DNA of 64,000 nt, taken from positions 310,001 through 374,000 of the forward strand of contig CP119310.1 in the NCBI GenBank assembly GCA_029203185.1, in the 5' to 3' direction. The notes beneath the pieces were generated by a model that worked only from the letters and a program-made list of their open reading frames with translations, did not search any database and was not told the DNA's origin. Positions 8,169 to 17,614 of the stretch are shown here, in pieces (the first letter of the stretch is position 1; every line of letters begins with the position of its first letter). Source of the stretch: Candidatus Chryseobacterium colombiense (GTDB taxonomy: Bacteria > Bacteroidota > Bacteroidia > Flavobacteriales > Weeksellaceae). The position numbers were made by a program, and so were the translations under genes.

Positions 8169-9527
8169 ATGAATTCTTTAATAGATAAATACAATATTCC
8201 CGGACCTCGCTACACCTCTTATCCTACTGTTCCATACTGGGATGAGACAGGTTTTTCATCTGAAAAATGGACAGAAAGTGTAATCAGGACTTTTAAGGAA
8301 ACCAATGCAGAAGAGGGAATTTCTATTTATATTCACTTGCCTTTCTGCGAGGCGCTATGTACGTTCTGTGCATGTCATAAACGTATTACAAAACAACACA
8401 GCGTTGAAATTCCGTATCTGGAAAGCGTTTTGAAAGAATGGCAGTTGTACCTTCAAATGTTTAATGAAAAGCCAAAACTAAAGGAACTTCACTTAGGAGG
8501 AGGAACACCGACTTTTTTCTCTCCGGAAAACTTAAAAACTTTATTGGAGGGTATTTTTGAAACGGTTGAAATTGCGGAACATCCTGAGTTTTCCTTTGAA
8601 GGACATCCTAATAATACCTCTAAAAAACATTTACAGACTCTTTATGATTTAGGTTTCAGAAGAGTGAGTTTTGGAGTTCAGGATTATGATCCTAAAGTTC
8701 AGAAAGCCATCAACAGAATACAGTCTTTTGAAAAAGTAAAAGAAGTGACGGAATGGGCAAAAGAAATTGGCTATAGAGGAATAAGTCATGATTTGGTTTT
8801 CGGGCTTCCGCATCAAACGTGGGAAGCTATGGAAAATACTATCCATAAAACAATGGAACTGAGACCCGATCGTTTGGCGTTTTATTCTTATGCACACGTT
8901 CCATGGGTAAAAGGAGTTGGACAAAGAGGATTTGACGAAAATGACCTTCCAAGTGGTGAAGAAAAACGACGGTTGTATGAAGATGGTAAAAAACTGCTGG
9001 AAGAATTAGGCTATATTGAAGTGGGAATGGATCATTTCTCTCTGGAACATGATGATTTGTATCAATCTTTAATTCAGAAAAAACTGCATAGAAACTTCAT
9101 GGGCTATACTTCAAGCAAAACTCAATTGATGGTTGGCTTGGGAATGTCGGCCATTTCAGATTCCTGGTATGCTTTTGCTCAGAATGTGAAAACCGTGGAG
9201 GAATATCAGAAAATAGTGGAAGAAGGAAAAATTCCTGTAGTAAAAGGACATATCCTGAACGAAGAAGACCTTATCGTAAGAAGACATATCTTGAATTTGA
9301 TGTGTCAGCTTGAAACGACTTTTGATGTCAACAATTCTTTTCCTGAATTAGAAAATGCTTTTGAAATGTTGAAGGAAATGGAAAGTGATGAATTGGTTGA
9401 AATTCATGATCATCAGATTAAAATAACAGAAAAAGGAAGAGCGTTTACCAGAAACGTAGCCATGGTTTTTGATTTGAGAATGATGAGAAATAAACCTGAA
9501 ACTAGAATTTTTTCGATGACGATTTAA
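8169..9527 (+). CDS. hemN: Oxygen-independent coproporphyrinogen III oxidase
   Basis: 452 residues, full length for HemN. Radical-SAM cysteines are at residues 60, 64 and 67 in HLPFCEALCTFCACH, with the extra Cys69 that marks true HemN rather than HemW. PGPRYTSYPTVPYW at the N-terminus and LHLGGGTPTF are also HemN hallmarks. It decarboxylates coproporphyrinogen III to protoporphyrinogen IX for heme synthesis without oxygen. The gene is monocistronic, with its own promoter box and a terminator shared with the convergent gene. Confidence 0.95.
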   Translation: MNSLIDKYNIPGPRYTSYPTVPYWDETGFSSEKWTESVIRTFKETNAEEGISIYIHLPFCEALCTFCACHKRITKQHSVEIPYLESVLKEWQLYLQMFNEKPKLKELHLGGGTPTFFSPENLKTLLEGIFETVEIAEHPEFSFEGHPNNTSKKHLQTLYDLGFRRVSFGVQDYDPKVQKAINRIQSFEKVKEVTEWAKEIGYRGISHDLVFGLPHQTWEAMENTIHKTMELRPDRLAFYSYAHVPWVKGVGQRGFDENDLPSGEEKRRLYEDGKKLLEELGYIEVGMDHFSLEHDDLYQSLIQKKLHRNFMGYTSSKTQLMVGLGMSAISDSWYAFAQNVKTVEEYQKIVEEGKIPVVKGHILNEEDLIVRRHILNLMCQLETTFDVNNSFPELENAFEMLKEMESDELVEIHDHQIKITEKGRAFTRNVAMVFDLRMMRNKPETRIFSMTI

Positions 9528-9550
9528 AAATTAAAATTATTATTATACTG

Positions 9551-9583
9551 AAAAAATCCAGCCATTTATTGGTTGGATTTTTT
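9551..9583. terminator. Bidirectional terminator between two convergent genes
   Basis: 10-bp stem (AAATCCAGCC with GGTTGGATTT, one G-T pair, 7-nt loop) flanked by A and T runs. It can stop both hemN and the sugar dehydrogenase gene. Confidence 0.8.
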
Positions 9584-9601
9584 ATGATATTTGAATATAT
9601 T

Positions 9602-10963
9602 TTATTTAATAATTAATTTTTGACTGTAATATTTTAAATTTTCTGAATTCAGACTAATAAAATAAACTCCGGCCGGAATCCCTGAGATGTCAATCCCCTT
9701 ATTCTTTTCTACTTTTTGAGATTGTAAAACTGTTTTTCCATCAACACTAAAAATTTCAACAGAAATATCTTTGTCTTTTACGCCATCAATAAAAACTCTT
9801 TTTGATGCGGGATTGGGATAAATTTTTATTTGTGGGGCAAGAGTATTTTCCTGTGTAGCCAATGTTCCTGAAGTAATTTTAAATATTTTTCCATTATTAA
9901 CGGCAGCTACAAATAATTCATTTTGATTATTGAGTCCAAATGTTGAAAAATTGTTTCCGGAGAATGCTGAAGTCCAGGTTATGGAGTCGTCTGGATTTAA
10001 AATTCCAAGCTGGGTAGAGCAGTAATCGGCAAAAATGTACCTTCCCTGCAAAGCCGGGTATTGTGTACCTCTGTAAACATATCCTCCGGTAATTGAACAT
10101 TTCCCTCCGGTATGATTATACGCCGCAACTGGGAAAGTCATCGTAGAAGTACTTGGACAGCCTGTTGTATTGTAGGGTGTATTTCCTTCATAACATCTCC
10201 AGCCATAATTGAGACCCGCTTGAGAAATTGGCTGCCGGTTAATTTCTTCTATCTGACCTTGACCTACATCTGCAATCATTACATTTCCGGGAGTAGTATC
10301 AAAATTAAATTTCCAGGCATTACGCAATCCGTAAGCCCAGACTTCATCGGCCCCATCTACACCAACAAAAGGATTCGTAGGTGGAATATTATAAGGCCCT
10401 GTAGAATTGATATCTAGTCTAAGCAGTTTTCCCAGAAGTGAATTTTTATTTTGGGCATTATTGTTAGGATCACCACCGCTTCCTCCATCTCCAGTTACGA
10501 TCCATAAATATCCATCCGGTGCAAAGTGAATACTTCCTCCATTGTGATTATCAAATGGTTTAGGGAGATTCAGAACGATTTTTTCTGTTGTTGCATCAGC
10601 GACATCAGGATTAGAACTTCGCGTATATCTTGCTACCGTTATATTTCCGTTGGTATCATTATAATATACAAAAAAATAGCCGTTTGTTGCGTACTGAGGA
10701 TGGAAAGCAAGTCCTAAAAGTCCCCTTTCGCCGCCATAAGTTACTTTTGAGCTTATATCCAGGAAATTAGCGGAATTAATGGTTCCGGTAGGTTGTACGA
10801 TTCTGATAATTCCATTCTGCTGAACAACAAACATTCTGCTGTCATTCGCATGGGCGATTTCGACGGGAGCTGTAAATCCCGTGGCAAATTCTTCTATATT
10901 AATGCTTTGGGCATTAACAATAACGGAAGAAAAAATACCTGCATAAAAAAGTAAATTTTTCAT
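9602..10963 (-). CDS. Secreted PQQ-type sugar dehydrogenase with type IX sorting domain
   Basis: 453 residues. A signal peptide ends near VIVNAQ (residue 19). The glucose/sorbosone dehydrogenase beta-propeller covers about residues 25-365. It includes TGFTAPVEIAHAND, GERGLLGLAFHPQYATNGYFFVYY split across two motifs, NHNGGSIHFAPDGYLWIVTGDGG (His and Asp of the active site) and EVWAYGLRNAWKFNFD. The last 75 residues (IKIYPNPASKRVFIDGV to SQKLIIK) are a type A T9SS C-terminal domain, so the enzyme is exported across the outer membrane. It oxidises an unidentified sugar. Confidence 0.9.
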   Translation of the reverse strand: MKNLLFYAGIFSSVIVNAQSINIEEFATGFTAPVEIAHANDSRMFVVQQNGIIRIVQPTGTINSANFLDISSKVTYGGERGLLGLAFHPQYATNGYFFVYYNDTNGNITVARYTRSSNPDVADATTEKIVLNLPKPFDNHNGGSIHFAPDGYLWIVTGDGGSGGDPNNNAQNKNSLLGKLLRLDINSTGPYNIPPTNPFVGVDGADEVWAYGLRNAWKFNFDTTPGNVMIADVGQGQIEEINRQPISQAGLNYGWRCYEGNTPYNTTGCPSTSTMTFPVAAYNHTGGKCSITGGYVYRGTQYPALQGRYIFADYCSTQLGILNPDDSITWTSAFSGNNFSTFGLNNQNELFVAAVNNGKIFKITSGTLATQENTLAPQIKIYPNPASKRVFIDGVKDKDISVEIFSVDGKTVLQSQKVEKNKGIDISGIPAGVYFISLNSENLKYYSQKLIIK

Positions 10964-11141
10964 AATATTTTGATATTTAGTGTATTAAATCTGAATGAAA
11001 ATTTCATACCAATCAAATGTTGAAAAATTCACTAAAATATTGTCAAAAAATTATTAAATCTTAAATGAAAATGAGAATGCCGATATATCTGAAAATAAAC
11101 GATTTCTGTTGTTAAAAATTCATAAAATTCAATAAAATGAT

Positions 11142-11149
11142 TATATTTG
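11142..11149 (+). promoter_or_regulatory. -7 box of secDF
   Basis: TATATTTG, 29 nt before the secDF ATG. A TTG lies at 11109-11111 but with 30-nt spacing, longer than the usual 19-25. Confidence 0.45.
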
Positions 11150-11178
11150 CCGACTTAATTTAACGTAGTTATAACAAA

Positions 11179-14091
11179 ATGCAAGGAAAAGGACTTATTA
11201 CAATTGTTGCTATTGTACTAGGGTTGATTTGCTTAAATGAGCTATTACCAACATGGTACGCCAGCAAAATTGAAAAGCAGGCAACTGCTATTGCAGGAGA
11301 CAATCCGGAAAAGTATCAGAGAGAGATTGCAAAGCTTTCTAAGGATACTCTGAACCTAGGATTCACAAAACTTTATTACACTAAAGCCAAAGACAAGGAA
11401 ATGAAACTTGGTCTTGACTTGAAAGGAGGGATCAACGTTCTTTTGGAAATCAACCAAAGAGATCTTGTGAATGATTTAACCAATTATTCTACCAATCCTG
11501 TTCTTATTGAGGCTTTAAACAAAACTGATGAAGCACAAAAGAATTCTACAAAAGCCTACATCGACAATTTCTTCGAACAGTTTGATGCAGTAAACAAAGC
11601 TAAAGGTACTAACCTGAAGTTGGCAGATCCGGAAATTTTCGGAAATACAACACTTACTGAGGTAAAGTACAATACACCGGATGAACAGGTAAAAAGCATT
11701 GTTAAAAGAAAGATCGATGCATCTGTAGGAACAGCTTTCGAGGTGATCAGAACGAGAATTGACAAGTTAGGTGCAATTCAGCCAAACGTTCAGAGAGTGC
11801 CTGGAACTGCTAGAATTTCAGTGGAAATGCCGGGGATGAAAGACATCGACAAAGTAAAGAAGATGCTTCAGACTTCTGCAAAACTTCAATTCTGGGAAGT
11901 ACAGCAAATCACTGAGATCGCTCCTTATTTCCAAACATTGAGCACAATGGTAGCTGCAAAAGGAGATTCTATGGGGGTTGCAAAAAACACAAATTTTGCA
12001 AATATCATTCAGGGAGGAAAATCTATGAGTCCAAGTGCGGTTGGAAGTGTAAAATTATCTGATACAGCTGTTGTAAACAAAATTTTGAACAGCAAGGTAG
12101 CTCAGTCTTTACGTCCGGCTAATATTAAATATACCCAATTTATGTGGGGATACAAACCTGAAGCTTCAGATGCTGAAAGCTTGGTATTGTATGCAATCAG
12201 AGGTAACATCAACCAAAAAGCTCCAGTAGATGGTGCTGTTGAAACTGCAAACATTAGCTATGATGAGCTGAGCAGAGTAGTAGTAGACATGCAGATGGAT
12301 TCTAAAGGGGCGAAAGAATGGAAAACTTTAACAGAGAAAAACGTTGGTAAACCAGTTGCGGTAACATTGGACGGTAGAGTTTATACTGCTCCGAACGTTG
12401 TAGGTGCAATTCCTAACGGTAGAACTCAGATCTCTGGTAACTTCTCTCAGGAAGAAGCTAAAGAATTGGTAGACGTTTTAGGAGCGGGTAAACTACCTGC
12501 AGGTGCAAAAGTAGTTCAGGCTACAGTTGTTGGACCATCTCTAGGACAGGAGTCTATTGATGCTGGTTTAATGTCATTCATGATTGCATTTGCGATCATT
12601 ATCGTATATATCATTTTCTACTACGGTGGAGCTGGTGTTTATGCGGTAATTGCGATGGTTATTAACTTATTCTATATTTTCGGTATTATGGATTCGGGAG
12701 ATTTCACTCTTACCCTTCCTGGTATCGCGGGTATCGTTTTGACGATGGCAGTTGCGGTCGATACGAACGTTATCATATATGAAAGAACAAAAGAAGAATT
12801 ATTTGCAGGAAAGAGTATTCTTGAAGCGTATAAAGATGGTTTCAAACACGCATTGAACGCGATTATCGATGGCCACACAACAACTTTCTTAACGGCAGTT
12901 GTATTGTTCTTCTTCGGAACAGGGCCTATCAAAGGTTTTGCTTTGACCTTGATGATCGGGGTTGCGATGACATTGTTTACTTCTGTATTGCTTTCGAGAG
13001 TAATGATCTTCGCGAGATTAAATAAAGGAAAAGGACTTTCTGTTTGGACTCCTGCAACAAAGAATCTATTCAGAAATACTTGGATCGATTTCATCGGAAA
13101 AAGAAAATATGCTTACATTTTCTCAGCAGTTTTAACAGTGGTTTGTATCATTTCAATCGCTACTCACGGTTTCAAATATGGTATCGACTTTACCGGTGGT
13201 AGAAATTATGTGGTAAGATTTGATAAAGACGTTAAAGCGGAAGATGTTGAAGAAAAATTGGTAGCATTATTCAAAACTGAAGACGGAAAAAACTCTTCAG
13301 TAGAAGCTAAAACGTTTGGAAACAACAATCAATTGAAGATTTCTACAGATTATCTTATCGAAGATGAATCTTTAAAAGCCGACCAAATCATTGAACAAAA
13401 ATTGTTCGAAGGATTAAAATCAAACTTGCCTGCAGGAACTACTTTAAAAGATTTCAAATCTGCAGATAAAGACCATGCAGGAATTATTTCTTCTGAAAAA
13501 GTAGGACCTTCCGTTGCAGACGATATTCAAGTTCACGGAATCTATGCAGTAGTAGCTGCATTGGCAATGATCTTTGTCTATATTTTAGTAAGATTTAGAA
13601 AATGGCAGTTCTCTTTAGGTGCGGTTGCAGCATTATTCCACGATGCGATAATTATTTTGGGAGCGTATTCATTGCTTCATAAATATATGCCGTTCAACAT
13701 GGAGATCAACCAGGATTTCATTGCTGCGATCCTGACTGTATTAGGGTACTCCATCAACGATACGGTAATTATCTTCGACAGAATTAGAGAATACCTAAGA
13801 GAGAAAAAATCTTTAACATTAGCTGGATTATTCGATGACTCTATTTCTAGTACATTGGGTAGAACATTCAACACCTCATTTACTACAATCTTGGTAATTT
13901 TGGCGATCTTCATTTTCGGTGGAGATAACTTAAGAGGATTTATGTTTGCAATGTTAATCGGTATCGGATTCGGTACGTATTCATCCATCTTCGTGGCATC
14001 AGCAATCGCTTATGACTTCCTTAAAAAAGGAAAAGAGGAGGAAGTACATGGTAAATCTACTTCAAACAAAGAAGTACTTGCTTCAAAATAA
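11179..14091 (+). CDS. secDF: SecDF fusion, protein translocase accessory subunit
   Basis: 970 residues: SecD (about 1-640) fused to SecF (about 650-950), as is usual in Bacteroidota. SecD shows LGLDLKGGINVLLEINQRD and the AVAVDTNVIIYERTKEEL segment of its TM4. SecF shows YGIDFTGGRNYVVRFD and GYSINDTVIIFDRIREYLR with the proton-relay Asp. Two sets of six membrane helices flank large periplasmic domains. The complex uses the proton gradient to pull proteins through SecYEG. It is transcribed alone, with a strong terminator after it. Confidence 0.97.
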   Translation: MQGKGLITIVAIVLGLICLNELLPTWYASKIEKQATAIAGDNPEKYQREIAKLSKDTLNLGFTKLYYTKAKDKEMKLGLDLKGGINVLLEINQRDLVNDLTNYSTNPVLIEALNKTDEAQKNSTKAYIDNFFEQFDAVNKAKGTNLKLADPEIFGNTTLTEVKYNTPDEQVKSIVKRKIDASVGTAFEVIRTRIDKLGAIQPNVQRVPGTARISVEMPGMKDIDKVKKMLQTSAKLQFWEVQQITEIAPYFQTLSTMVAAKGDSMGVAKNTNFANIIQGGKSMSPSAVGSVKLSDTAVVNKILNSKVAQSLRPANIKYTQFMWGYKPEASDAESLVLYAIRGNINQKAPVDGAVETANISYDELSRVVVDMQMDSKGAKEWKTLTEKNVGKPVAVTLDGRVYTAPNVVGAIPNGRTQISGNFSQEEAKELVDVLGAGKLPAGAKVVQATVVGPSLGQESIDAGLMSFMIAFAIIIVYIIFYYGGAGVYAVIAMVINLFYIFGIMDSGDFTLTLPGIAGIVLTMAVAVDTNVIIYERTKEELFAGKSILEAYKDGFKHALNAIIDGHTTTFLTAVVLFFFGTGPIKGFALTLMIGVAMTLFTSVLLSRVMIFARLNKGKGLSVWTPATKNLFRNTWIDFIGKRKYAYIFSAVLTVVCIISIATHGFKYGIDFTGGRNYVVRFDKDVKAEDVEEKLVALFKTEDGKNSSVEAKTFGNNNQLKISTDYLIEDESLKADQIIEQKLFEGLKSNLPAGTTLKDFKSADKDHAGIISSEKVGPSVADDIQVHGIYAVVAALAMIFVYILVRFRKWQFSLGAVAALFHDAIIILGAYSLLHKYMPFNMEINQDFIAAILTVLGYSINDTVIIFDRIREYLREKKSLTLAGLFDDSISSTLGRTFNTSFTTILVILAIFIFGGDNLRGFMFAMLIGIGFGTYSSIFVASAIAYDFLKKGKEEEVHGKSTSNKEVLASK

Positions 14092-14111
14092 CTTATACTA
14101 CAATAAATAAG

Positions 14112-14141
14112 AAAAAGCCTTCCAATTTGGAAGGCTTTTTT
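14112..14141 (+). terminator. Terminator of secDF
   Basis: 12-bp stem (AAAAAGCCTTCC / GGAAGGCTTTTT), 5-nt loop, then a further T. Strong, and symmetrical enough to act in both directions. Confidence 0.9.
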
Positions 14142-14269
14142 GTTGTTCAAAATGTTCCGTTTTGAAATTAATACTTTCAAATTTTTGTAATACACTATTA
14201 ACTTTTTGCTTCTTACCTCTTACTTTTCACTTACTACTAATTTAGAATCATTATTTTTCCTTATTTGAT

Positions 14270-14277
14270 TATTTTTG
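14270..14277 (+). promoter_or_regulatory. -7 box of the Tet-like exporter, 6 nt before ATG
   Basis: TATTTTTG ends 6 nt before the ATG at 14284. The upstream TTG codon at 14275 is part of the box, which excludes it as a start. Confidence 0.5.
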
Positions 14278-14283
14278 CAGGGT

Positions 14284-15519
14284 ATGGAAAATTCAAGGGA
14301 AAAAGCTGCTATTGGCTTCATATTTATTACGTTATTAATTGATATTACGGGGTGGGGAATCATCATTCCGGTAGTTCCGAAATTAATTGAGGAACTTATT
14401 CATAGTGATATAAGTGAAGCTGCCAAATATGGCGGTTGGTTGGGTTTTGCTTATGCTTTTACACAATTTATTTTCTCTCCGGTAGTTGGGAATTTAAGTG
14501 ATAAATTCGGACGTAGACCCATTATTCTGATTTCGCTTTTCGGTTTCGCGATAGATTATATTTTCCTGGCTTTAGCACCCACAATTTGGTGGTTATTTTT
14601 AGGAAGAGTTATTGCGGGAATTACCGGAGCAAGCGTTACTACGGCAAGTGCTTATATCGCGGATATTTCAACCGATGAAGACAGAGCCAAGAATTTTGGT
14701 TTGATTGGCGCCGCTTTCGGACTCGGATTTATTGTAGGGCCGGTTTTAGGAGGACTTCTGGGGCATTATGGATCAAGAGTTCCTTTTTATGCAGCCGCAG
14801 GATTATGTTTGTTAAATTTCCTTTATGGGTATTTCATCCTTCCTGAAAGTTTGGATAAGGAGAAGAGAAGAGAATTCGACTGGAAAAGAGCCAATCCAAT
14901 CGGCTCATTTAAATTTTTAGGCAAACACCCGGAAATTTCAGGATTGATTGTTTCATTGATATTAATTTATATCGCCGGACATGCTGTACAGAGTAACTGG
15001 AGCTTCTTCACCATGTATAAATTCGGGTGGACTGAAAGAATGGTAGGAATTTCACTTGGAGTTGTGGGTTTATTGGTGGGATTGGTTCAGGGAGGTTTGA
15101 TTCGTTGGACTACACCAAGACTGGGTGAACAGAAAAGTATCTATTATGGATTGGCTCTATATGCGGTCGGAATGCTTTTATTTGCTTTTGCATCTCAAGG
15201 CTGGATGATGTTTGTATTCCTTATTCCTTACTGTCTGGGAGGAATCTGTGGTCCGGCTTTACAGTCAGTCATTACGAAAAGTGTTCCTTCTAATGAACAA
15301 GGAGAGCTGCAAGGAGCTTTAACGAGTTTAATGAGTGCAACTTCTATTATCGGGCCTCCGATGATGACGAATTTATTTTATTTCTTTACTCATGATAAAG
15401 CACCCTTTAAGTTTTCAGGAGCGCCATTCTTCTTGGCATTTATATTAATGACGGTGAGTGTAATTATTACTTATTTCAATTTTAAAAATAAAAATGCAGA
15501 GAAGGAAAGTATTAAATAA
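14284..15519 (+). CDS. MFS exporter, TCR/Tet family
   Basis: 411 residues, 12 membrane segments. The N-terminal IDITGWGIIIPVVPKLIEEL matches the TM1 pattern of TetA-type drug/proton antiporters. Motif A is SDKFGRRPIILIS (loop 2-3), and motif C is seen as GAAFGLGFIVGPVLGG in TM5, which marks the antiporter subgroup. Homologues are common in chromosomes of flavobacteria and need not confer tetracycline resistance. The start was moved from a TTG at 14275 to ATG 14284 because of the promoter box. A hairpin follows the stop. Confidence 0.85.
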   Translation: MENSREKAAIGFIFITLLIDITGWGIIIPVVPKLIEELIHSDISEAAKYGGWLGFAYAFTQFIFSPVVGNLSDKFGRRPIILISLFGFAIDYIFLALAPTIWWLFLGRVIAGITGASVTTASAYIADISTDEDRAKNFGLIGAAFGLGFIVGPVLGGLLGHYGSRVPFYAAAGLCLLNFLYGYFILPESLDKEKRREFDWKRANPIGSFKFLGKHPEISGLIVSLILIYIAGHAVQSNWSFFTMYKFGWTERMVGISLGVVGLLVGLVQGGLIRWTTPRLGEQKSIYYGLALYAVGMLLFAFASQGWMMFVFLIPYCLGGICGPALQSVITKSVPSNEQGELQGALTSLMSATSIIGPPMMTNLFYFFTHDKAPFKFSGAPFFLAFILMTVSVIITYFNFKNKNAEKESIK

Positions 15520-15520
15520 A

Positions 15521-15550
15521 AACAAGGGGATCGAATTTGATCCCCTTGTT
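15521..15550 (+). terminator. Strong hairpin after the MFS exporter gene
   Basis: Perfect 12-bp stem AACAAGGGGATC / GATCCCCTTGTT with a 6-nt loop, beginning 1 nt after the stop. A clear T run is missing (GCTTTTG follows), so termination may be partial, or the hairpin may protect the mRNA end. Confidence 0.65.
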
Positions 15551-15873
15551 GCTTTTGAAGAAGTATATGAATTTATGAAATGAGTTTTGTACTCATTGTT
15601 GTTTTAAATATAATAAAATATTTTAATTATATCAAATTAAAGTGAATTAATTTTTCTTGAACAATTTTAAATTGCTTGTTAAAATAGAAGGTTTTAATTA
15701 AAAATAATAGATTCTTTCTGCATCGGAATGGCAATCATATATGAATGTTCTAAAAGTGAAACAATACAACTCTAACTAAATATTTTAAAACTCTAATTAT
15801 TTAAATTCTTAAAATTTATTTAAAATTGATACATAACATAAAACAATTGCATAATCTTTCGTAATTTTGACAA
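15551..15873 (+). other. AT-rich gene-free stretch before tatA
   Basis: About 320 bases without an ORF, repeat or hairpin that can be supported. The only feature seen is the promoter box directly before tatA. Confidence 0.6.
15862..15869 (+). promoter_or_regulatory. -7 box of tatA, 4 nt before ATG
   Basis: TAATTTTG ends 4 nt before the ATG at 15874, so the transcript should start at or within about two bases of the start codon. Confidence 0.55.
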
Positions 15874-16212
15874 ATGGAATTAAGCATTGGAGAAATGGCA
15901 TTGATTGCCGTAGCGATCGTTGTATTATTCGGACCGGATAAACTTCCTCAGATTGCGCGTGACTTGGGAGCAGGCGTAAGAAAGATGCGTGGGGCAGTGG
16001 AAGACATCAAAACTGAGATTATGAAAGAAACGGATAATCCTGTTTCTGAGATCAAACGTGAGATTGAAAAAGTAAAAGATGCTGCCAAAGATTTTAATCC
16101 CATGAAAGATATTGAAAAAGATGTCTTAACCGAACCTTCTTCCATCAAAACAGAGCAGGAGAAAATTAAACCCTCAGAAGACGAAACTCATGAAGGGCCT
16201 GTAAGCAGATAG
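15874..16212 (+). CDS. tatA: Twin-arginine translocase subunit TatA/E
   Basis: 112 residues. Short N-terminal membrane helix (ALIAVAIVVLFGPDKLPQIARDLG, residues about 9-32) with the FGP hinge and the PQIAR start of the amphipathic helix. The charged tail is longer than in E. coli TatA and TatB-like in length. In Bacteroidota a single TatA-type protein usually works with TatC; no tatC is in this window. Only 8 nt separate it from the PAP2 gene, so the two genes and probably the TPR gene form one operon. Confidence 0.9.
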   Translation: MELSIGEMALIAVAIVVLFGPDKLPQIARDLGAGVRKMRGAVEDIKTEIMKETDNPVSEIKREIEKVKDAAKDFNPMKDIEKDVLTEPSSIKTEQEKIKPSEDETHEGPVSR

Positions 16213-16220
16213 AATAGACT

Positions 16221-16787
16221 ATGGAAGAAATTATTCAGGATGATAAAAGCGTATTTTTATATCTAAACAATTTAGGAAGTTCATCTTTCGATCAGTTTTG
16301 GATGTTGATTTCAAGTACCTGGATATGGGTTCCGCTTTACATTATTTTCTGTTATCTACTTTTTAAAAATTATAAACTAAGATCATTTGTTTTTATATTA
16401 ATATTTATCGCGATTGGAGTTACTATTTCTGATCAGTTAGCAGGTATATTTAAATACGGAGTAGCAAGATTAAGACCTTGCCATGACCCTAGTTTACAGG
16501 ATCACATGAGAATTGTGAAATGTGGTGGTCAGTTTGGTTTTTATTCGGCGCATGCTTCCAATACTTTCTTTTTAGCGACTTATTTAAGTTTTCTCTTAAA
16601 AAGTAAGCTAAAATGGTTTCCTTATTTTATATTTGTGTGGGCTGCAATTGTAGCGTACAGCAGAATTTATTTAGGTGTGCATTTCCCGATAGATATTTTG
16701 GTGGGGGCGTTTGTTGGATCTTTATTGGGAGGGCTTTTTGCTATGCTCGCCAAAAAAGTGATCAACAAACAAACTAAAACTATATGA
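16221..16787 (+). CDS. PAP2-family membrane phosphatase
   Basis: 188 residues with about five membrane segments. The three phosphatase motifs are complete: KYGVARLRP (C1), the FYSAHASN motif (C2, SAH in place of the more common SGH) and SRIYLGVHFPIDILVG (C3, catalytic His and Asp). Members dephosphorylate undecaprenyl pyrophosphate or other lipid phosphates on the outer face of the inner membrane. The exact substrate is not defined. Its stop overlaps the start of the TPR gene by 4 nt (ATGA), indicating translational coupling. Confidence 0.9.
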   Translation: MEEIIQDDKSVFLYLNNLGSSSFDQFWMLISSTWIWVPLYIIFCYLLFKNYKLRSFVFILIFIAIGVTISDQLAGIFKYGVARLRPCHDPSLQDHMRIVKCGGQFGFYSAHASNTFFLATYLSFLLKSKLKWFPYFIFVWAAIVAYSRIYLGVHFPIDILVGAFVGSLLGGLFAMLAKKVINKQTKTI

Positions 16788-17602
16788 GAACACAATTCCT
16801 ACTTTTTACTTTCGCCACTTTTTCGGCGGTTCAATTATTTCACGCACAAGACAAAAAAACAGCAGAAGAATGCTTCAGTAAAGCCAATTACAAATGTGCT
16901 GAAGAACAATACACAAAGCTTGCTGAAAAAGAACAGATTCAGAAATTTCAGTCGGAATATTATGATAAACTAGGAACTTCACAGCGGAGATTAGGCAAAA
17001 CTGCACAAGCGTTCAAATCCTATGAATCTGCTTTAAAGTCAAACCCGAAATCTGTTTCTGTTTATGAAAATCTGGCGTCTTTGCACAATCAGAAAGGAAA
17101 TAAAACGAAGGCTCTAGAATACATCAATACAGGAATATCATTAGAACCGGAGAGTGCTAATCTTTATCTGCTTCGTTCCAAAATATATGAGAATTTAGGT
17201 AAGAAAGATTTGGCACAGAAAGATTTACAGTATGTTTTAAGTTTCGCGCCGGATAATATTCTTGCCAGAACAGGACTTGCGAATCTTAAAAAAAGAAACG
17301 GAGATCTGGAAGGTGCCTTAAAAGATTATAATCAGTTAATCTCGGAAAAGCCGGAATCGCTATTATACAGTGGGAGAGGAGATATTTACCTTAAAATGAA
17401 AAAAACGAAAGAAGCGCTTGCTGATGTTAATAAATCAATTTCTGTTGATCCGAAATTTGCTCAGGCTTACGTTACCAAAGCACAGATTCTGTTTGATACA
17501 GCAAAACCCAAAGAAGCCTGTGCCAACTTAGATAAAGCAGTAAGTTTAGGTTACGAAAAAGCTTTACTGCAGGAATATTATGCTAAATGTGAGAAAAAAT
17601 AA
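16784..17602 (+). CDS. Secreted tetratricopeptide-repeat protein
   Basis: 272 residues. A signal peptide ends near FHAQ (residue 21). At least six TPR units follow from about residue 25 to the end, for example YDKLGTSQRRLGKTAQAFKSY, NLASLHNQKGNKTKALEYI and LASFAP-type helices to AYVTKAQILFDTAKPKEAC. Two Cys early (AEECFSKANYKCAEEQY) and one in the last unit may form disulfides. TPR arrays bind protein partners; the partner is unknown. Cotranscribed with the PAP2 gene and probably with the small gene 12 nt downstream. Confidence 0.8.
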   Translation: MRTQFLLFTFATFSAVQLFHAQDKKTAEECFSKANYKCAEEQYTKLAEKEQIQKFQSEYYDKLGTSQRRLGKTAQAFKSYESALKSNPKSVSVYENLASLHNQKGNKTKALEYINTGISLEPESANLYLLRSKIYENLGKKDLAQKDLQYVLSFAPDNILARTGLANLKKRNGDLEGALKDYNQLISEKPESLLYSGRGDIYLKMKKTKEALADVNKSISVDPKFAQAYVTKAQILFDTAKPKEACANLDKAVSLGYEKALLQEYYAKCEKK

Positions 17603-17614
17603 TCAAGATATTAT

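Noticed and set aside
12672..13094. 140-codon antisense ORF in secDF
   Set aside because: Complete shadow of the conserved SecD membrane region; no promoter box and no known protein features.
14284..15519. Acquired tetracycline resistance gene
   Set aside because: Only general Tet-family motifs, no mobile element or composition change near it; likely a chromosomal exporter.
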